Shown piece after piece: positions 35,731 through 46,355 of a DNA stretch of 64,000 nt. The notes beneath the pieces were generated by a model. It was given only the letters and a program-made list of their open reading frames with translations. It had not been told where the DNA came from and ran no database searches. The stretch comes from Panulirus ornatus (taxonomy: Eukaryota > Arthropoda > Malacostraca > Decapoda > Palinuridae): contig NC_092258.1 of NCBI RefSeq assembly GCF_036320965.1, positions 1,722,001 to 1,786,000 on the forward strand. Direction: 5' to 3'. The first letter of the stretch is position 1; every line of letters starts with the position of its first letter. Position numbers and translations under genes: made by a program.

Positions 35731-37514
35731 TGGGTTCAACCCGACTCCTGAAGGAACCGATAGACAGTTGAACAACACTTTTGATTCGTCTTAGCCACAC
35801 ATGTGAATAATGATGGATTTGTGGCAGTTAGCCTGAGGGATTTCTTGACTCAAGATCCCAAGATATAGAGCAATGGGAGACAAATACCCCACATGAAAGA
35901 ATTTGATTAACAATACGCAAAGTATTGCAATATAAAGAAGCATCAAAGCTTCACCTGTTATCTGTTAAAATTCTATAAGACCCTTGATAACAATGTCACC
36001 TCTGCTCTTAAAACATTAGACGTGGTTCGTTAATTAGTGAGGGAGGATTCAATCCGACGGTTAAGGTCAGAGAAGGGTCCTTAATGTTCCTCTGGATATC
36101 AAGAAGTTGGACCCTCTGGATTTTAAGTGGCAGTTAAAGGAACAAAAGTGAGCTGTTCTTACCTTTCACCTGTTGTTTCCGCGTCCCGCACTGCTTAGTG
36201 GGAGAGGTCATAGTCTCACGGTGATTGAAATTTCACTCGTTTTTTGTGAAATTGCAGGTAATTTTCTGTTTTATAGATGTCTGGGTGGTGGTACGATGGT
36301 CATCTGAGAAGGCAGGCTTGACGAAAGGACTTGGTGAATGTTTAAAGGCCTAGTTATAGTGCTCGTTTAACGTGGAATAGTAATTAAGGAAAAGGTTGAC
36401 CTGACATTATAAGGTGGGTCTCTTGACCTGGTAAAAGTAAGGAGAGGTTACTAGTGCTGGAGGTCGCGTAGGTTAATACTGGTCACCTCTCGTTATATGA
36501 CAGGAACTCATGAGTATGTGTGTATGTGTAGGGGGGTGGGGATGTTTCAGTATTTCTTCCTTTTCATCTATGCTCACCCACGTACTCCGGCCTGTGCCAG
36601 GTACCAATTAATTGACCAGCCTCAAGGGTAGTATCAACATCTTGTGTGGTTGTGAGCCGACGGCCACATCCAGGATAGAAACCTATGTGAGTTCGACACC
36701 CAGCAGGCCCCTGCCGACTACATAGTCCACACATCATCCTTCACCACTCCTGAAGCCACAGTGTTCCCTCCCCTCCCCCAGTCTGAGGCTCTGTGCGTGC
36801 CGCTACCCACCTCACTCACCACTCTGACTGACACACAACGCACCAAGTAAACTTTTAACCTTGTCAGTTTTGAGCATTTTATTTCTGTCTCCCTGGCCTT
36901 TAAAGAAAGGCACATTACATTCATTGTAAATACAGTCTCATGTATCAATCTCCTCACCAATGGAGAGAGGCTGTAACGTCGATGTTACCAATGTTACAGC
37001 ATCAACAACCCAGTTACATCATCACGACACCTGACATGCATCACTCACAGAAAAAAAGCAGATGATTAACATACAAGTCATTGTAATTTTCCCGTTCATC
37101 ATTTTCTCCTTTGGGAATAAAGAGTGTATGAAATGTCGTCCCAGGACCTGAGGTGGCGACGCACCAGTCTTGAGCTATGAGTTTTACTCCCAGGAGAGAC
37201 GGGCTGGTCACACCAAAGGGACCGCGAGGCCATTACTATTTCACCTTTATGGGTCTTCCCAGGGGTCGCTGGGCCAAAGGAAATTTGAGCGAGCGTAAAT
37301 GTTGTAAACAGGGATTAAAAAACACTTATTGCATACAGAGGAGACTATAATTTATATGATAACTTATGAGGACACAATTACAATAAAGTATAACGTATAT
37401 TGATAGAAAGTAATGCATAAATTTGATTTTTCTCTGTACGTGCACTAACGTGGCAATATGTTGTGGATTGTTAACCTATGTATGATGGGAAATTATCATG
37501 GTAGATATCTCAGG
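35731..37514. other. Non-genic stretch, nothing recognised
   Basis: No recognisable gene or repeat unit in about 1.8 kb. The 80-codon minus frame at 36718-36960 is unrecognised. Confidence 0.45.
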
Positions 37515-37564
37515 AATATGATAATGATAATAATAATGAAAATGATAATAATGATAATGATAAT

Positions 37565-37566
<2 letters not shown>
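37515..37566. repeat. (GATAAT)n degenerate repeat
   Basis: ATGATAATGATAATAATAAT-type units directly upstream of a GA tract. Confidence 0.85.

Positions 37567-37568
<2 letters not shown>

Positions 37569-37629
<61 letters not shown>
37569..37629. repeat. (GA)n microsatellite
   Basis: About 30 GA units. Confidence 0.97.
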
Positions 37630-37631
<2 letters not shown>

Positions 37632-37756
37632 AGATAAAAAGAGACCGCAGGTAATAGAAAACTGGTCATTGTCCTTGTAAAGACCGCGAACCAGCCGGAC
37701 CAGTGGTGCTCGGGGGTGACTTTACTGGAGGTAGTGGTATTGAGGAGGGCTGGGAA

Positions 37757-37758
<2 letters not shown>

Positions 37759-37827
<69 letters not shown>
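37759..37827. repeat. (GA)n microsatellite
   Basis: About 34 GA units, 130 bp after the previous GA tract and in the same orientation. Confidence 0.97.
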
Positions 37828-37830
<3 letters not shown>

Positions 37831-38246
37831 TGTTACCGACAAATACTTGCATAGACTTTCATAAAAGGCAGTGCTACCGCGTAGCGCTCACCGCAGGAAA
37901 ATCTGGGGTTGCAAAGATAGAGAAAACAGACAGACAGACAGACAAAGCCAGAGAAAGGAATGTAAGATCAATCCATGATGTATGTACTTAAAAATACTTA
38001 AACATAATCGTGATAAACACACAATGCAAGGACAAAAAACAGTACCACAAGGCCGCTTTTTTTTTTTTTTTACACACGAAAGAGAATGTAAATCTGAAGC
38101 TCAATAGATACTGGTAAACAAATAGCAGAAACGAAGGAGAAGTAGCGAGCAATGTGCTGGACGAATGAAGATGATGATAAAAAAGAAGGAAAAAAGATGT
38201 CACTGTTGGAGCTTTCTCCATACCGACTGATGCCTCTGGCCAGACT

Positions 38247-38468
38247 TGACCCACACTGTAAATGCTGACCCACGCTGTAAATGCTAACAAATACTGTAAA
38301 TGCTGATCCATACTGTAAATGCTGACCCAAACTGTAAATGCTGACAAATACTGTAAATACTTTCCGACACTGAAAATAGTAAAAGATATTATAGATGTTG
38401 ACGGACTGAAAATGTTAGCAGATCCTGTAAATGCTCAGAGATACTGTAAATGTTCCCTGACGCTGTGG
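38247..38468. repeat. 19-bp minisatellite, about 11-12 units
   Basis: The consensus is TGACCCATACTGTAAATGC. The first six units are well conserved and the later ones diverge (one is 17 bp). The register stays at 19 bp for most of the array. Confidence 0.9.
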
Positions 38469-39024
38469 AGGTTATAGACAGACGAGAACAACCGTTAGTC
38501 AGCCTGCCAACCTGAGGAGTGTCTAACGAAATATAAAACCCTTCCCAGTGTAGGCCTCCATCACCGTGGAGCTCCTCACAGCATAGACCACGTCAACATC
38601 AAGCCCATCACAACAGACACCCCGTTAACATAAACCCCCACAACATAAACCCCCACAACATGATGCTTCGATGCGGAAAAAAATCATAATCCTTGTCACT
38701 TAAAGTCTCCCTAATCCTGCCAGACAACACAGAGTTTTGTTGTCAGTACTAGACGTTAGAAATATCTAGTTAGTGATGTTGGGAAATATGTTCCTAACCA
38801 CGAGTCAGTACGAGGATGAAGCAAATGCTTGGGTCACACTTTCACTCATGACGTGCAGAGACTTCAAGCTTACACTCGTGGTATGCAGACACTTAACACT
38901 TAACCTTCATGTCATGCAGACTTTGATGGTGCAAGAAGCAAACACAGATATTGTTTACGTGTTTGTGATCATATTTTTTTCAAGATTCTCGACTACGTAT
39001 CAAATAAAGACTAATTTGAGTAAA
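38469..39024. other. Non-genic stretch
   Basis: A doublet ATAAACCCCCACAAC lies at 38631-38660. A 93-codon plus frame at 38773-39054 is not recognised. Confidence 0.45.
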
Positions 39025-39150
39025 GTAATCTGTTGGTCATTAACTGGTTGGTGAGTAAGGTAATCTGTTGGTCATTAACTGGTTGGTGAGTAAAGTAATT
39101 TGTTGGTCATTAACTGGTTGGTGAGTAAGGTAATCATTAACTGGTTGAGG
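39025..39150. repeat. 35-bp minisatellite, 3.6 units
   Basis: GTAATCTGTTGGTCATTAAC, TGGTTGGTGAGTAAG units start at 39025, 39060, 39095 and 39130. The last unit has lost the CTGTTGGT segment. Confidence 0.93.
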
Positions 39151-39316
39151 GGAAGACTTAGCTGTGATATAAAAGCTTGAATGTAACCCAAAATTCGGAC
39201 GTCAATAAGACGAATGAGAATGAAGTTCTTGAGAGATAAAGTCAATCAGAATTTCTCCACACCACCGCCACCACCACCACCACATACCCAGGCAGGGCCA
39301 GTTCTCTAGGCTCAGG

Positions 39317-39360
39317 GAGAGAGGGAGGAGGAGGAGGAGGAGAAGGAGGAGGAGGAGGGG
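39317..39360. repeat. (GGA)n trinucleotide repeat
   Basis: GGAGGAGGA with one AGA interruption. Confidence 0.9.
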
Positions 39361-39546
39361 GTGGGGAAGATAAATGGGGGAGGGAGACACAAAAAAAGGG
39401 GGAAGGGGGGAGGCGGAGCGCCGCCGTGGGCAATGACATTTTGTCCGTTGCCGAGCCGTTACTGCCCTGGCGTGGGCAAGCCTCAGGTGGGGCCGAGGTA
39501 TTGGCCCGCGACAGGTGAAGGCCCCAAGCACGGCATGGGGGCTGGC

Positions 39547-39549
<3 letters not shown>

Positions 39550-39624
<75 letters not shown>
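39550..39624. repeat. (GA)n microsatellite
   Basis: About 37 GA units followed by GGGA units. Confidence 0.97.
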
Positions 39625-39628
<4 letters not shown>

Positions 39629-40219
39629 GGGAGGGAGGGCGGGAGGGAGGGAGAATCGTCCAAGGATCAGATAAGTCGAACTAAACCAGAATCAGCGAGA
39701 TAGCATGAGAGGCGACGGGAGATAGAGGGAAGACGACAGTGAGGGATGTGTGAGAAGACAGCAGGAGTGGTTCCTACACGCAGGTGTTGTCTGTCTAGAT
39801 TGTATGTTAAGGATGCCTGCTTAATGACCTGTCAGAGGCTGACAACCATTAAATTCAGCAGGAACAGCAGAACGCAAGGATGTGGCGGCCTCTCCAGCCA
39901 GGTTGGTCCAGGTCCCTGACAGACCGAGGTGCGTGTGGCCAGATAACACAGATGAAGGCCATCCTGCTGAAGTGTGGCCATATTGTAGTATGGACAGGCA
40001 ACAGTGGCCATCATCTAGTGTGGCCAGGATGATGCAGCGATGCTGGATGGATAGAAAAAGGAAGAAATGTGATAAGAGAAGAAGGAAAGAATAATGACGA
40101 TGCAGAGAGAAACAAGAAATAAAAGTTTAGATGTAAATTAACGAACAAGAGAAAAGAAGAACTGTGTATCTCAGTCCAGCTTCCGTCATCATCTTCCTCC
40201 CAACACCAATGAATTCCAA
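39625..40219. other. Non-genic stretch, nothing recognised
   Basis: Short frames only; purine-rich at 40050-40130. Confidence 0.5.

Positions 40220-40257
<38 letters not shown>
40220..40257. repeat. (CA)n microsatellite
   Basis: About 19 CA units; complementary to the GT tract 116 bp downstream. Confidence 0.95.
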
Positions 40258-40258
<1 letters not shown>

Positions 40259-40370
40259 GAGACGTACGTACATTGACGTTGTTGACATAACGGGATATTT
40301 GTGCCTCTTTGGTGAAATCACAATATTATTCATGATTATTTCATGAAACCTAGGGAAGATTTCAATATCT

Positions 40371-40373
<3 letters not shown>

Positions 40374-40443
<70 letters not shown>
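40374..40443. repeat. (GT)n microsatellite
   Basis: About 35 GT units; with the CA tract at 40220 it could form a long stem around a 116-bp loop. Confidence 0.97.
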
Positions 40444-40445
<2 letters not shown>

Positions 40446-41082
40446 TTCTTTGCTCCCTTATTCTTCTCATACATATTTACTTCCCACATTTTTCATGTAA
40501 CTTTTACATATACTTTTATACCTCCGTGTATGCCATCAATCCCTCCGTCATTTATACTTACCTCTGACGTGTGTTTTGTTTATCAAGGAGGACGATAGAT
40601 AATCAATAATTGAGAGCTACTGAAAAACATCGTTCATTTATCATGCGTCATACACAGACAGTACAGTACAGTACATGCAGTTCAAACCAGTTTCACTTCT
40701 TGGAAAAGAATTCGTCTGTGAAATGTCGAATGAAAATGGTGAAGACGATAATGATAGAAGAAATTATACAATCATATGAACATTTACTAAACTGAAAGAA
40801 AAAGGGAGAAAAGGAGTGTATGTTAAACTATTTTTGTCTCTTTTTTTTTATGACAAAGTCATGGGTCAGGAACAGAAGAGGTCCCTGCTGGGGCCAGTGG
40901 CAAAAACTTTGGAAAGATAGAGATAAGGAAAAAAGAAATGTGGAGACAAGAAGCAAAAACCTCAGAGGAGGAGATACTTGGTGTGTGGAAGGAAAGGTCT
41001 GTATCAAAATCAGTCTGGTCGTCTAGTTATACTGAGGCAGAGAGGAAGACCAGCAGTCCTAACACGGAGGGTCTAACGATGG
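40444..41082. other. Non-genic stretch, nothing recognised
   Basis: AT-rich, with a CAGTA triplet run at 40660-40675. Confidence 0.5.
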
Positions 41083-41110
41083 TTAGAGAGAGAGAGAGAG
41101 AGAGAGAGAG
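41083..41110. repeat. (GA)n microsatellite
   Basis: About 14 GA units. Confidence 0.9.
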
Positions 41111-41400
41111 TTTTAATGATGATCGTGAAGAGAGGAAGATTAAACTAAGTACTTACTCGTGAAGAAAATCAGGTGACATCCCTAACAATAGCCGTCTAGG
41201 TTTTTGTTATGCGTAGATACATACATCTATTTTTTATGTCGCTGGTAATTAGATTTAAGAGGCTCTCCGATGGCCGCACCGCTACACGCAACCATTAAAC
41301 CTGTTCTGTTTTTTTTTTTTCTGTGAATATTTTATACTAATCCCTCAATTAGTTTTGAAAGTTTGAATCACAGTGCCTGAGGCCATGGTTCTTGGTGTGT

Positions 41401-41487
<87 letters not shown>
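41401..41487. repeat. (CT)n microsatellite
   Basis: About 42 CT units with one CC interruption near 41470. Confidence 0.97.
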
Positions 41488-42330
41488 ACTTACAGTTAGA
41501 AACGTATAAGGTAGAAGTGTTAACACAACACTTGCAGACATCTGCTCGTCTATTGTCACAGTAGAAAACATATGAAGTTAAAATTAAAAAAGAGTAATAA
41601 AAAACGTCTACAACAGTTAGCACAAACAACGACTTTAGTTTCTGAAATGAAAAATATTCCACATTGTGACGTATGTGATGAGGGCAAGATACACACACTT
41701 GTACACTCAGGATGTTGCTTGTTGACCTGCGACGCTGGTCGGTAGACGATGTTGCTTGCGACGCTGGATGGGAGGTAAAGGGTGTTGCTTGCTTGCTTGA
41801 TTACGATGTTGTTGGAAGGTGGAGGGTGTTGTTTCCCTGCTTGCGATTAGTGGGTGGTAGGAGGCAGTGCCTGCTTGCTTGCGAGGCTGCGGTCGTGAAA
41901 GGTGCTGCTTGCCTGCTTGCTTGCTTACTTGCAGCTTTCAGGGGAAAGAGGAAATCAAAGCCAGCGGGAATGTTGCCAAGGAGAAAATGGTTGGAGAGAA
42001 AGCGAAAGCAGAGTAGATGTGGACTGTTGAACAAGCTGTGGGAGATAGAAGTATTGAGGGGGAATGTTGGAGGAGACATGATGGAGGTTCTGGAGTCTGG
42101 GTAAGTAGTGAGTGTTGGGGATCTGTGAGTGACAGAGTACTGTTGGAGAAGATTATCAGTTACTATAACTTTCCCATAACACCAGGTAGCACTTTATGAT
42201 ATAGAACTGTAGGTTTTGCTAATATCAGACGTATTAATCAATCACATTTGACACCCATTCTCTCTTAATTAGTCTGAGGATCTTGATATAGAATCCTTTC
42301 CTCTGCGACAAAAAAAAAAGAATTTGTTTA
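41488..42330. other. Non-genic stretch with TTGC-rich block
   Basis: 41710-41935 has loosely repeated GATGTTGCTTGC/CTTGCTTGC words, producing a 130-codon Cys/Leu-rich plus frame that is repeat-driven. No gene. Confidence 0.5.
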
Positions 42331-42375
42331 TACGTCGTACCGTCGTGTTCAAGGGTCGTGCCGTCGTACACAAGG
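42331..42375. repeat. Single arm of the 21-bp-unit foldback family
   Basis: ACGTCGTACCGTCGTGTTC followed by AAGGGTCGTGCCGTCGTAC, two units in tandem with no opposing arm. Confidence 0.65.
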
Positions 42376-42848
42376 AGGTAAATATCTCACACTAATATCA
42401 CTGTACCTCGCACGACATTGTTTGAAAAAAAGCTGAGTTAATGATGATACAGAAAAAATGCCTACTACTAGTTGCTGTATCTTATGAACCGCTACCATGA
42501 CTTACAGAATCCTAAATGGAAATCTCATGTAAAATAAGAAATGCATTAGTGTGAACAGAAAAACGGAGACTGAAGTTGTAAATCCGTAGACTTATCATCA
42601 ATAAAAGTGAAGACGGTATTGATGTGCTATATCACATATCTGACGGGACTAAGTTGTTCAATAGGCAAGAATTCGAACACCGTCCCCGAGGAATGTATCA
42701 TGCAGTGTGGGAGGCTGTATTCAGAAATGTATTTCTATAAACAGTGGCGGAGGAGGGAGGTGAAGAATGAATGAAGAGTGGGGGAAGTGGAGGGTAGCAG
42801 GAAGGGAGGAAGAGAGAAAGAGGGAGAGAAGGAGGAGGACGAAGATGG

Positions 42849-42849
<1 letters not shown>
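42376..42849. other. Non-genic stretch, nothing recognised
   Basis: AT-rich, then purine-rich from about 42745. Confidence 0.5.

Positions 42850-42922
<73 letters not shown>
42850..42922. repeat. (GA)n microsatellite
   Basis: About 36 GA units. Confidence 0.97.
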
Positions 42923-42928
<6 letters not shown>

Positions 42929-44473
42929 CGGACGGTAGAGTGCTGGGCGGTTACCACCTGTTGTAAAAGCGCGGCCGCTCCACCAGAACCACCTCTGACC
43001 CCCCACCCACCTGGCTATCCCCTCCCACAACCCCACCCAACCACCCCTACCCGTCCTGATTACCCCCCTCCTCTACCACCAACCACACAACCTACCCCCA
43101 GCCACGGCCACCCAACCAAACTCGTTTTTTTTTGTTAAGGATTTCCATCCATTTTTTTTTCCAACTTGTGCTATTTACTTCTCAAAGTGAGGAGTATTTT
43201 GTTATTGCCACCCGAGCCTCACCTGTCATTAGCTAGCGGCTCTCGCACCACAGCCACAGGTTCCTCTTAAGCTGCGGATGGCGATTATGAATTCCTTCCA
43301 GGCACTCACCAACAAAGTCAACTGATCAGCCAAGTTTTCCTTGTCCATGCAAATGATCAATAATGTATTGTTTCTCGTAAATACGTGTATTCAACAACAA
43401 GAAATAATCCTCCATTTGGAAATCATGTTCTACATAAAGCTTATACAATGAAGAAAAGAAATGTATATCAGATTCTTTGTCCAACTTGTCATTCATGCGG
43501 CGCCTTTCCATTCGTTTTTCGTTCATTCCTCAGCTAAATGAGATAACATTCATGATAGTGCTCAACTATACTTGTAGAGATATCTTAGTGGTTCAAACCA
43601 ATATGCTATGTACCATACATACAGAAGTATAATATGGTACATATATACAATACATAAATATAGTAAAGAAGAATCGACAGTCTGGAACGCTAAAGTAGGC
43701 ATCCTAGTATCAGAGTTCCTGAAGAATGCATCGCGAAACGTTAGAAAGCAACATTATTCAGAGTCCCACTTCAAGTATTCTAATTTTATACGTTACACTT
43801 GAGAATGGCAACTGGGCAACGCCCGAGGGCCGCCGCGAGGTACGCCGGGCAGGTCCTGCTGGCGTGGGTGTGAGCGTGGTGACCGCACGCAGGAGAACCC
43901 CGGTGGTAGGTACGTACGTTACCTGAAGCAAAGGGACGCACCTGAGCTCCAGCCACGGCCCCAGGACATATCCCTGAGGTATTCCCGTATTAGGTAAACA
44001 ACTCCCACTTGTCCCAAGTCTTTGCCGTGTGTTCCAGGACTTTAGAGGGTCAGTCTATCTCGTGTCTTCCTCCCATGAATCTTGTGCTTTCTGAATCCCA
44101 TGACAGGATACCATGCTAATCTTTCCTCGGGTTTGCTCTCAAAAGGGATTACAAGATCCATAACATGGAAGGAATTCGATGTTCCTCAGTCCTCTGCTCT
44201 ACGTCTGGCACCGGTTGTGTTGCACGTGTTTAAGAACAAGTATCAGAGGGTGATATTTATAACTGGGTAGCTCTCGGTGTTATGAGACCTTGTCATACTC
44301 TCTGTATGTCACTGGAGTTAGGATCTTTTAATCCAAACGCTCATGAATCTCATTACATTGTTTCGATTATCTTCTTTTTCCGTAAAATAATCGCCATAAC
44401 TTGTTCCCCGTGGTGATAACAAGTTCCACATTCCAGGGTCACCGCAATGCCTGGCTGCCAAGCTCCTCCCACA
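42923..44473. other. Upstream flank of the Id-like gene
   Basis: 42960-43120 is C-rich. A 66-codon acidic/basic minus frame (43326-43526) is unrecognised. 43805-43917 is a sharply GC- and CpG-rich patch in AT-rich DNA, ending in a donor-like TAG|GTACGT. No recognised gene. Confidence 0.45.
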
Positions 44474-44559
44474 CCAATCTCCCATTGGCTACTCCCAACC
44501 TTCTCCAGTTTCTCATTGGTTACCCGATTTAAAATTCTAGTTCTCATTGGTATTTGCAT
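44474..44559 (+). promoter_or_regulatory. CCAAT-box array and octamer upstream of the Id-like gene
   Basis: ATTGG, the inverted CCAAT box, occurs at 44484, 44515 and 44546, exactly 31 bp apart. Each is preceded by C and the last two share TTCTCATTGGT. A direct CCAAT lies at 44474. The octamer ATTTGCAT, the classical POU-factor site, is at 44552-44559. The array ends about 155 bp before the start codon. NF-Y-bound CCAAT boxes spaced by about three helical turns are a known feature of cell-cycle promoters, so cooperative NF-Y binding is a reasonable inference. A TTTAAAAT stretch (44528-44535) is only weakly TATA-like. Confidence 0.6.
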
Positions 44560-44715
44560 ATCCTTGGACCACCGTCACTGGCAAGAAGTACAAACCCGTC
44601 CACTGTGATTTCAGCTCACCACTAGCCAGCACACTACGTAGGAAGACAGACGTGTCCATTGTTCCGCTGACTTTACTGAGAGAGAGAAAGAGATCTTTGC
44701 GACTCCAAGTCCAAC

Positions 44716-45012
44716 ATGAAGGCTCAAGTGTGTGAATCCCCAGTGAACAGCCTCCCTGCCATCAGGAGCGGGAAGGTGTCCAAGTCCCGCGAGGAGGATT
44801 TCGAGATATCACTGTACCTGGACAAGCTGCGGCACCTGTTGCCTGCCGCAAGCACCAGAAAATCGCTGGACAAGAAGATCAACCGCCTGGAAGTGATCGA
44901 GAACGTCATCCAGTACATCAGCGAACTGCAAGAGGTCCTCAACATCGACGTCCACGACCGTGAGATGGACCTCCTCGAGTACGAGACGAGCAGTATAACC
45001 CTGGCGGCGTGA
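44716..45012 (+). CDS. emc: Id / extramacrochaetae-like helix-loop-helix protein, 98 aa
   Basis: Id/Emc proteins have an HLH dimerisation domain but no DNA-binding basic region, and they sequester bHLH activators (Daughterless/E-type and proneural partners) in the nucleus as dominant-negative heterodimers. Here helix 1 spans about residues 29-43 (L35, L38, L41, L42, P43), the loop 44-54, and helix 2 55-75 (L58, E59, V60, I61, V64, I65, Y67, I68, L71). LEVIENVIQYISELQ closely matches the family helix 2. Residues before helix 1 (KVSKSREED) lack the ERxR basic motif. The N-terminal MKA start also suits arthropod Emc. The first ATG follows an in-frame TGA at 44677. Codons are strongly G/C-ending, unlike all flanking DNA. 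Odd points: the loop is about four residues longer than usual, and the protein is much shorter than Drosophila Emc, so it may be a paralogue or may be extended by splicing. Confidence 0.87.
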   Translation: MKAQVCESPVNSLPAIRSGKVSKSREEDFEISLYLDKLRHLLPAASTRKSLDKKINRLEVIENVIQYISELQEVLNIDVHDREMDLLEYETSSITLAA

Positions 45013-45639
45013 AGGCTCTAAGAGAGTTGGATGCTGAGTTACCAGGTGGTCTGCACGTAACCTTGTAGCCGTCCGGCACCTGTTGCACGACCTCGCTCGC
45101 CGCCACCCAGCAAGGAGAGAGAGAGGGAGAGATCCACGACCGTTGTGCGCGACTGTAGAACACCAGGAAGAAGACAATTACCGTCGTGTACTTGGGGAAT
45201 CGCCGAGGCGAGACTGTTGGTGGTGGATTGATCCCGATCTTAAAACTACTCGGTGGAAACCGGATGGCAAACCAGTCAAGTTCCTGATTCGTGTGTTACT
45301 GTATATATACATAACTTTTGGTACAGTGCAAAATCTGTATTTGGTGACTCGAGTGCAAATCCACGTCTGGTGAACTCTAGTAGTGACAGTTCCTATACTT
45401 GTGACTGCCCAGAACAGCCGCCTTAACTGAGAAGGGGCTTTCCAGAAATTCCAGTGTTTGTCCAGTGAAGTAGTCTATAGTAGCAGAAAAATAGTACAAG
45501 AAATCCGCATATGTTTACTAACTACCAGTGACGTCACAGTCATACGTAACAAGAGAGAAGTTACCTTATGATCTCTAAGGAAGATGTTATTTATCTGGAT
45601 TCTTCAGTTGTGTCCGGCGCCTAAATATTTACCTGTAAG
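45013..45639 (+). other. Probable 3' UTR part of exon 1 of the Id-like gene
   Basis: After the stop codon the codon bias fades by about 45250 and the sequence becomes AT-rich. It ends at a consensus splice donor, AAG|GTGAGT (GT at 45640-45641). ATTTA words occur near 45590 and 45625. A 96-codon frame at 45083-45373 is in another phase and looks fortuitous. Assigning this as transcribed is inferred from the donor. Confidence 0.55.
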
Positions 45640-46194
45640 GTGAGTTGAAGTTCATTATGTAAATCAGAATTTTTTCCAAATCCACCAATAAATAGCATGT
45701 CTATGAATTCATTTTCTTCTGTTATGATTTCCTTAGTACTTGTAAGTTAATTATTGAGGTGGTGGGAAGTGTTAGTGGTCAGTAACAGATGTTTGTGTTT
45801 CAAGAGGTTTGTCGTAATGTGAAGTCCTTCAGCAAAACCAAAGTGTATAGGAAGAGTCTTTTCAAGTGGCCTTGAGAGCCCTAGCGTCTTTAAGTGTACA
45901 TTTAGCCTTGTACACTTGGCTGGAGAGCCAAGTGTACAAGACAGGTGTGTATACTGAACACTCGGATGAAGAGGATTGTAGTGGGCTTCAAGAAGTCTTT
46001 CATGATAAAATTTTCCTCATCACTGAGTCTTTTATTATACAATAGAGTTATTGTTGAGGGTTCGTCTGTTCAGTCGTTTGTAATTAATGAACCATGCGAG
46101 TCAGCCTCTAGACTATGCCACATTAGTAGCTGTAATGATAAAGAAATTGATTATCAATGATTTACTGATTTACTTTTTCTTGTTTCTTCTACAG
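45640..46194 (+). other. Predicted intron of the Id-like gene
   Basis: Starts GTGAGT after AAG and ends with a long pyrimidine tract, TTTCTTGTTTCTTCTACAG (AG at 46193-46194). A TTACTGAT branch-point-like word lies about 30 bases upstream. Length is about 555 bp. It carries AATAAA at 45686-45691 with T-rich sequence downstream (a possible intronic poly(A) site) and a perfect hairpin at 45907-45940. Confidence 0.55.
45907..45940 (+). repeat. Perfect 15-bp hairpin with GGAG loop
   Basis: CTTGTACACTTGGCT pairs without mismatch with AGCCAAGTGTACAAG around a 4-base loop. AAGTGTACA occurs once more just upstream (45893-45901). It lies in the predicted intron. There is no T-tract terminator context, and eukaryotic DNA does not need one. 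Confidence 0.95.
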
Positions 46195-46355
46195 GCTGTG
46201 CACTTCGTCCAAGAAGCAGATGATACATTACATCACCTCCAAGCACTAAAAAGCATTACCAGATGCTTTTGCTACATCAGTAGATCTTGCATCACAAAGC
46301 CACACATTCTACCATACTTTCCTCATCACAACCAATAAACTGCTAAGTAATAATG
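46195..46355 (+). other. Predicted terminal exon (3' UTR) of the Id-like gene
   Basis: Begins GCTGTGCACTTCG after the strong acceptor and holds AATAAA at 46334-46339, which would place cleavage near 46355. If the only stop is at 45012 this exon is non-coding. If the weaker donor inside the CDS (44960) were used, it would add a short basic tail of eight residues before a stop. Confidence 0.45.

Noticed and set aside
44960..44965. Use of the internal GTGAGA as the main splice donor of the Id-like gene
   Set aside because: The exon side (ACC) is poor compared with AAG|GTGAGT at 45640; kept only as an alternative.
45083..45373. 96-codon frame downstream of the Id-like stop codon
   Set aside because: Different phase from the CDS, starts in GC-rich trailing sequence and ends in AT-rich DNA; no recognised content.
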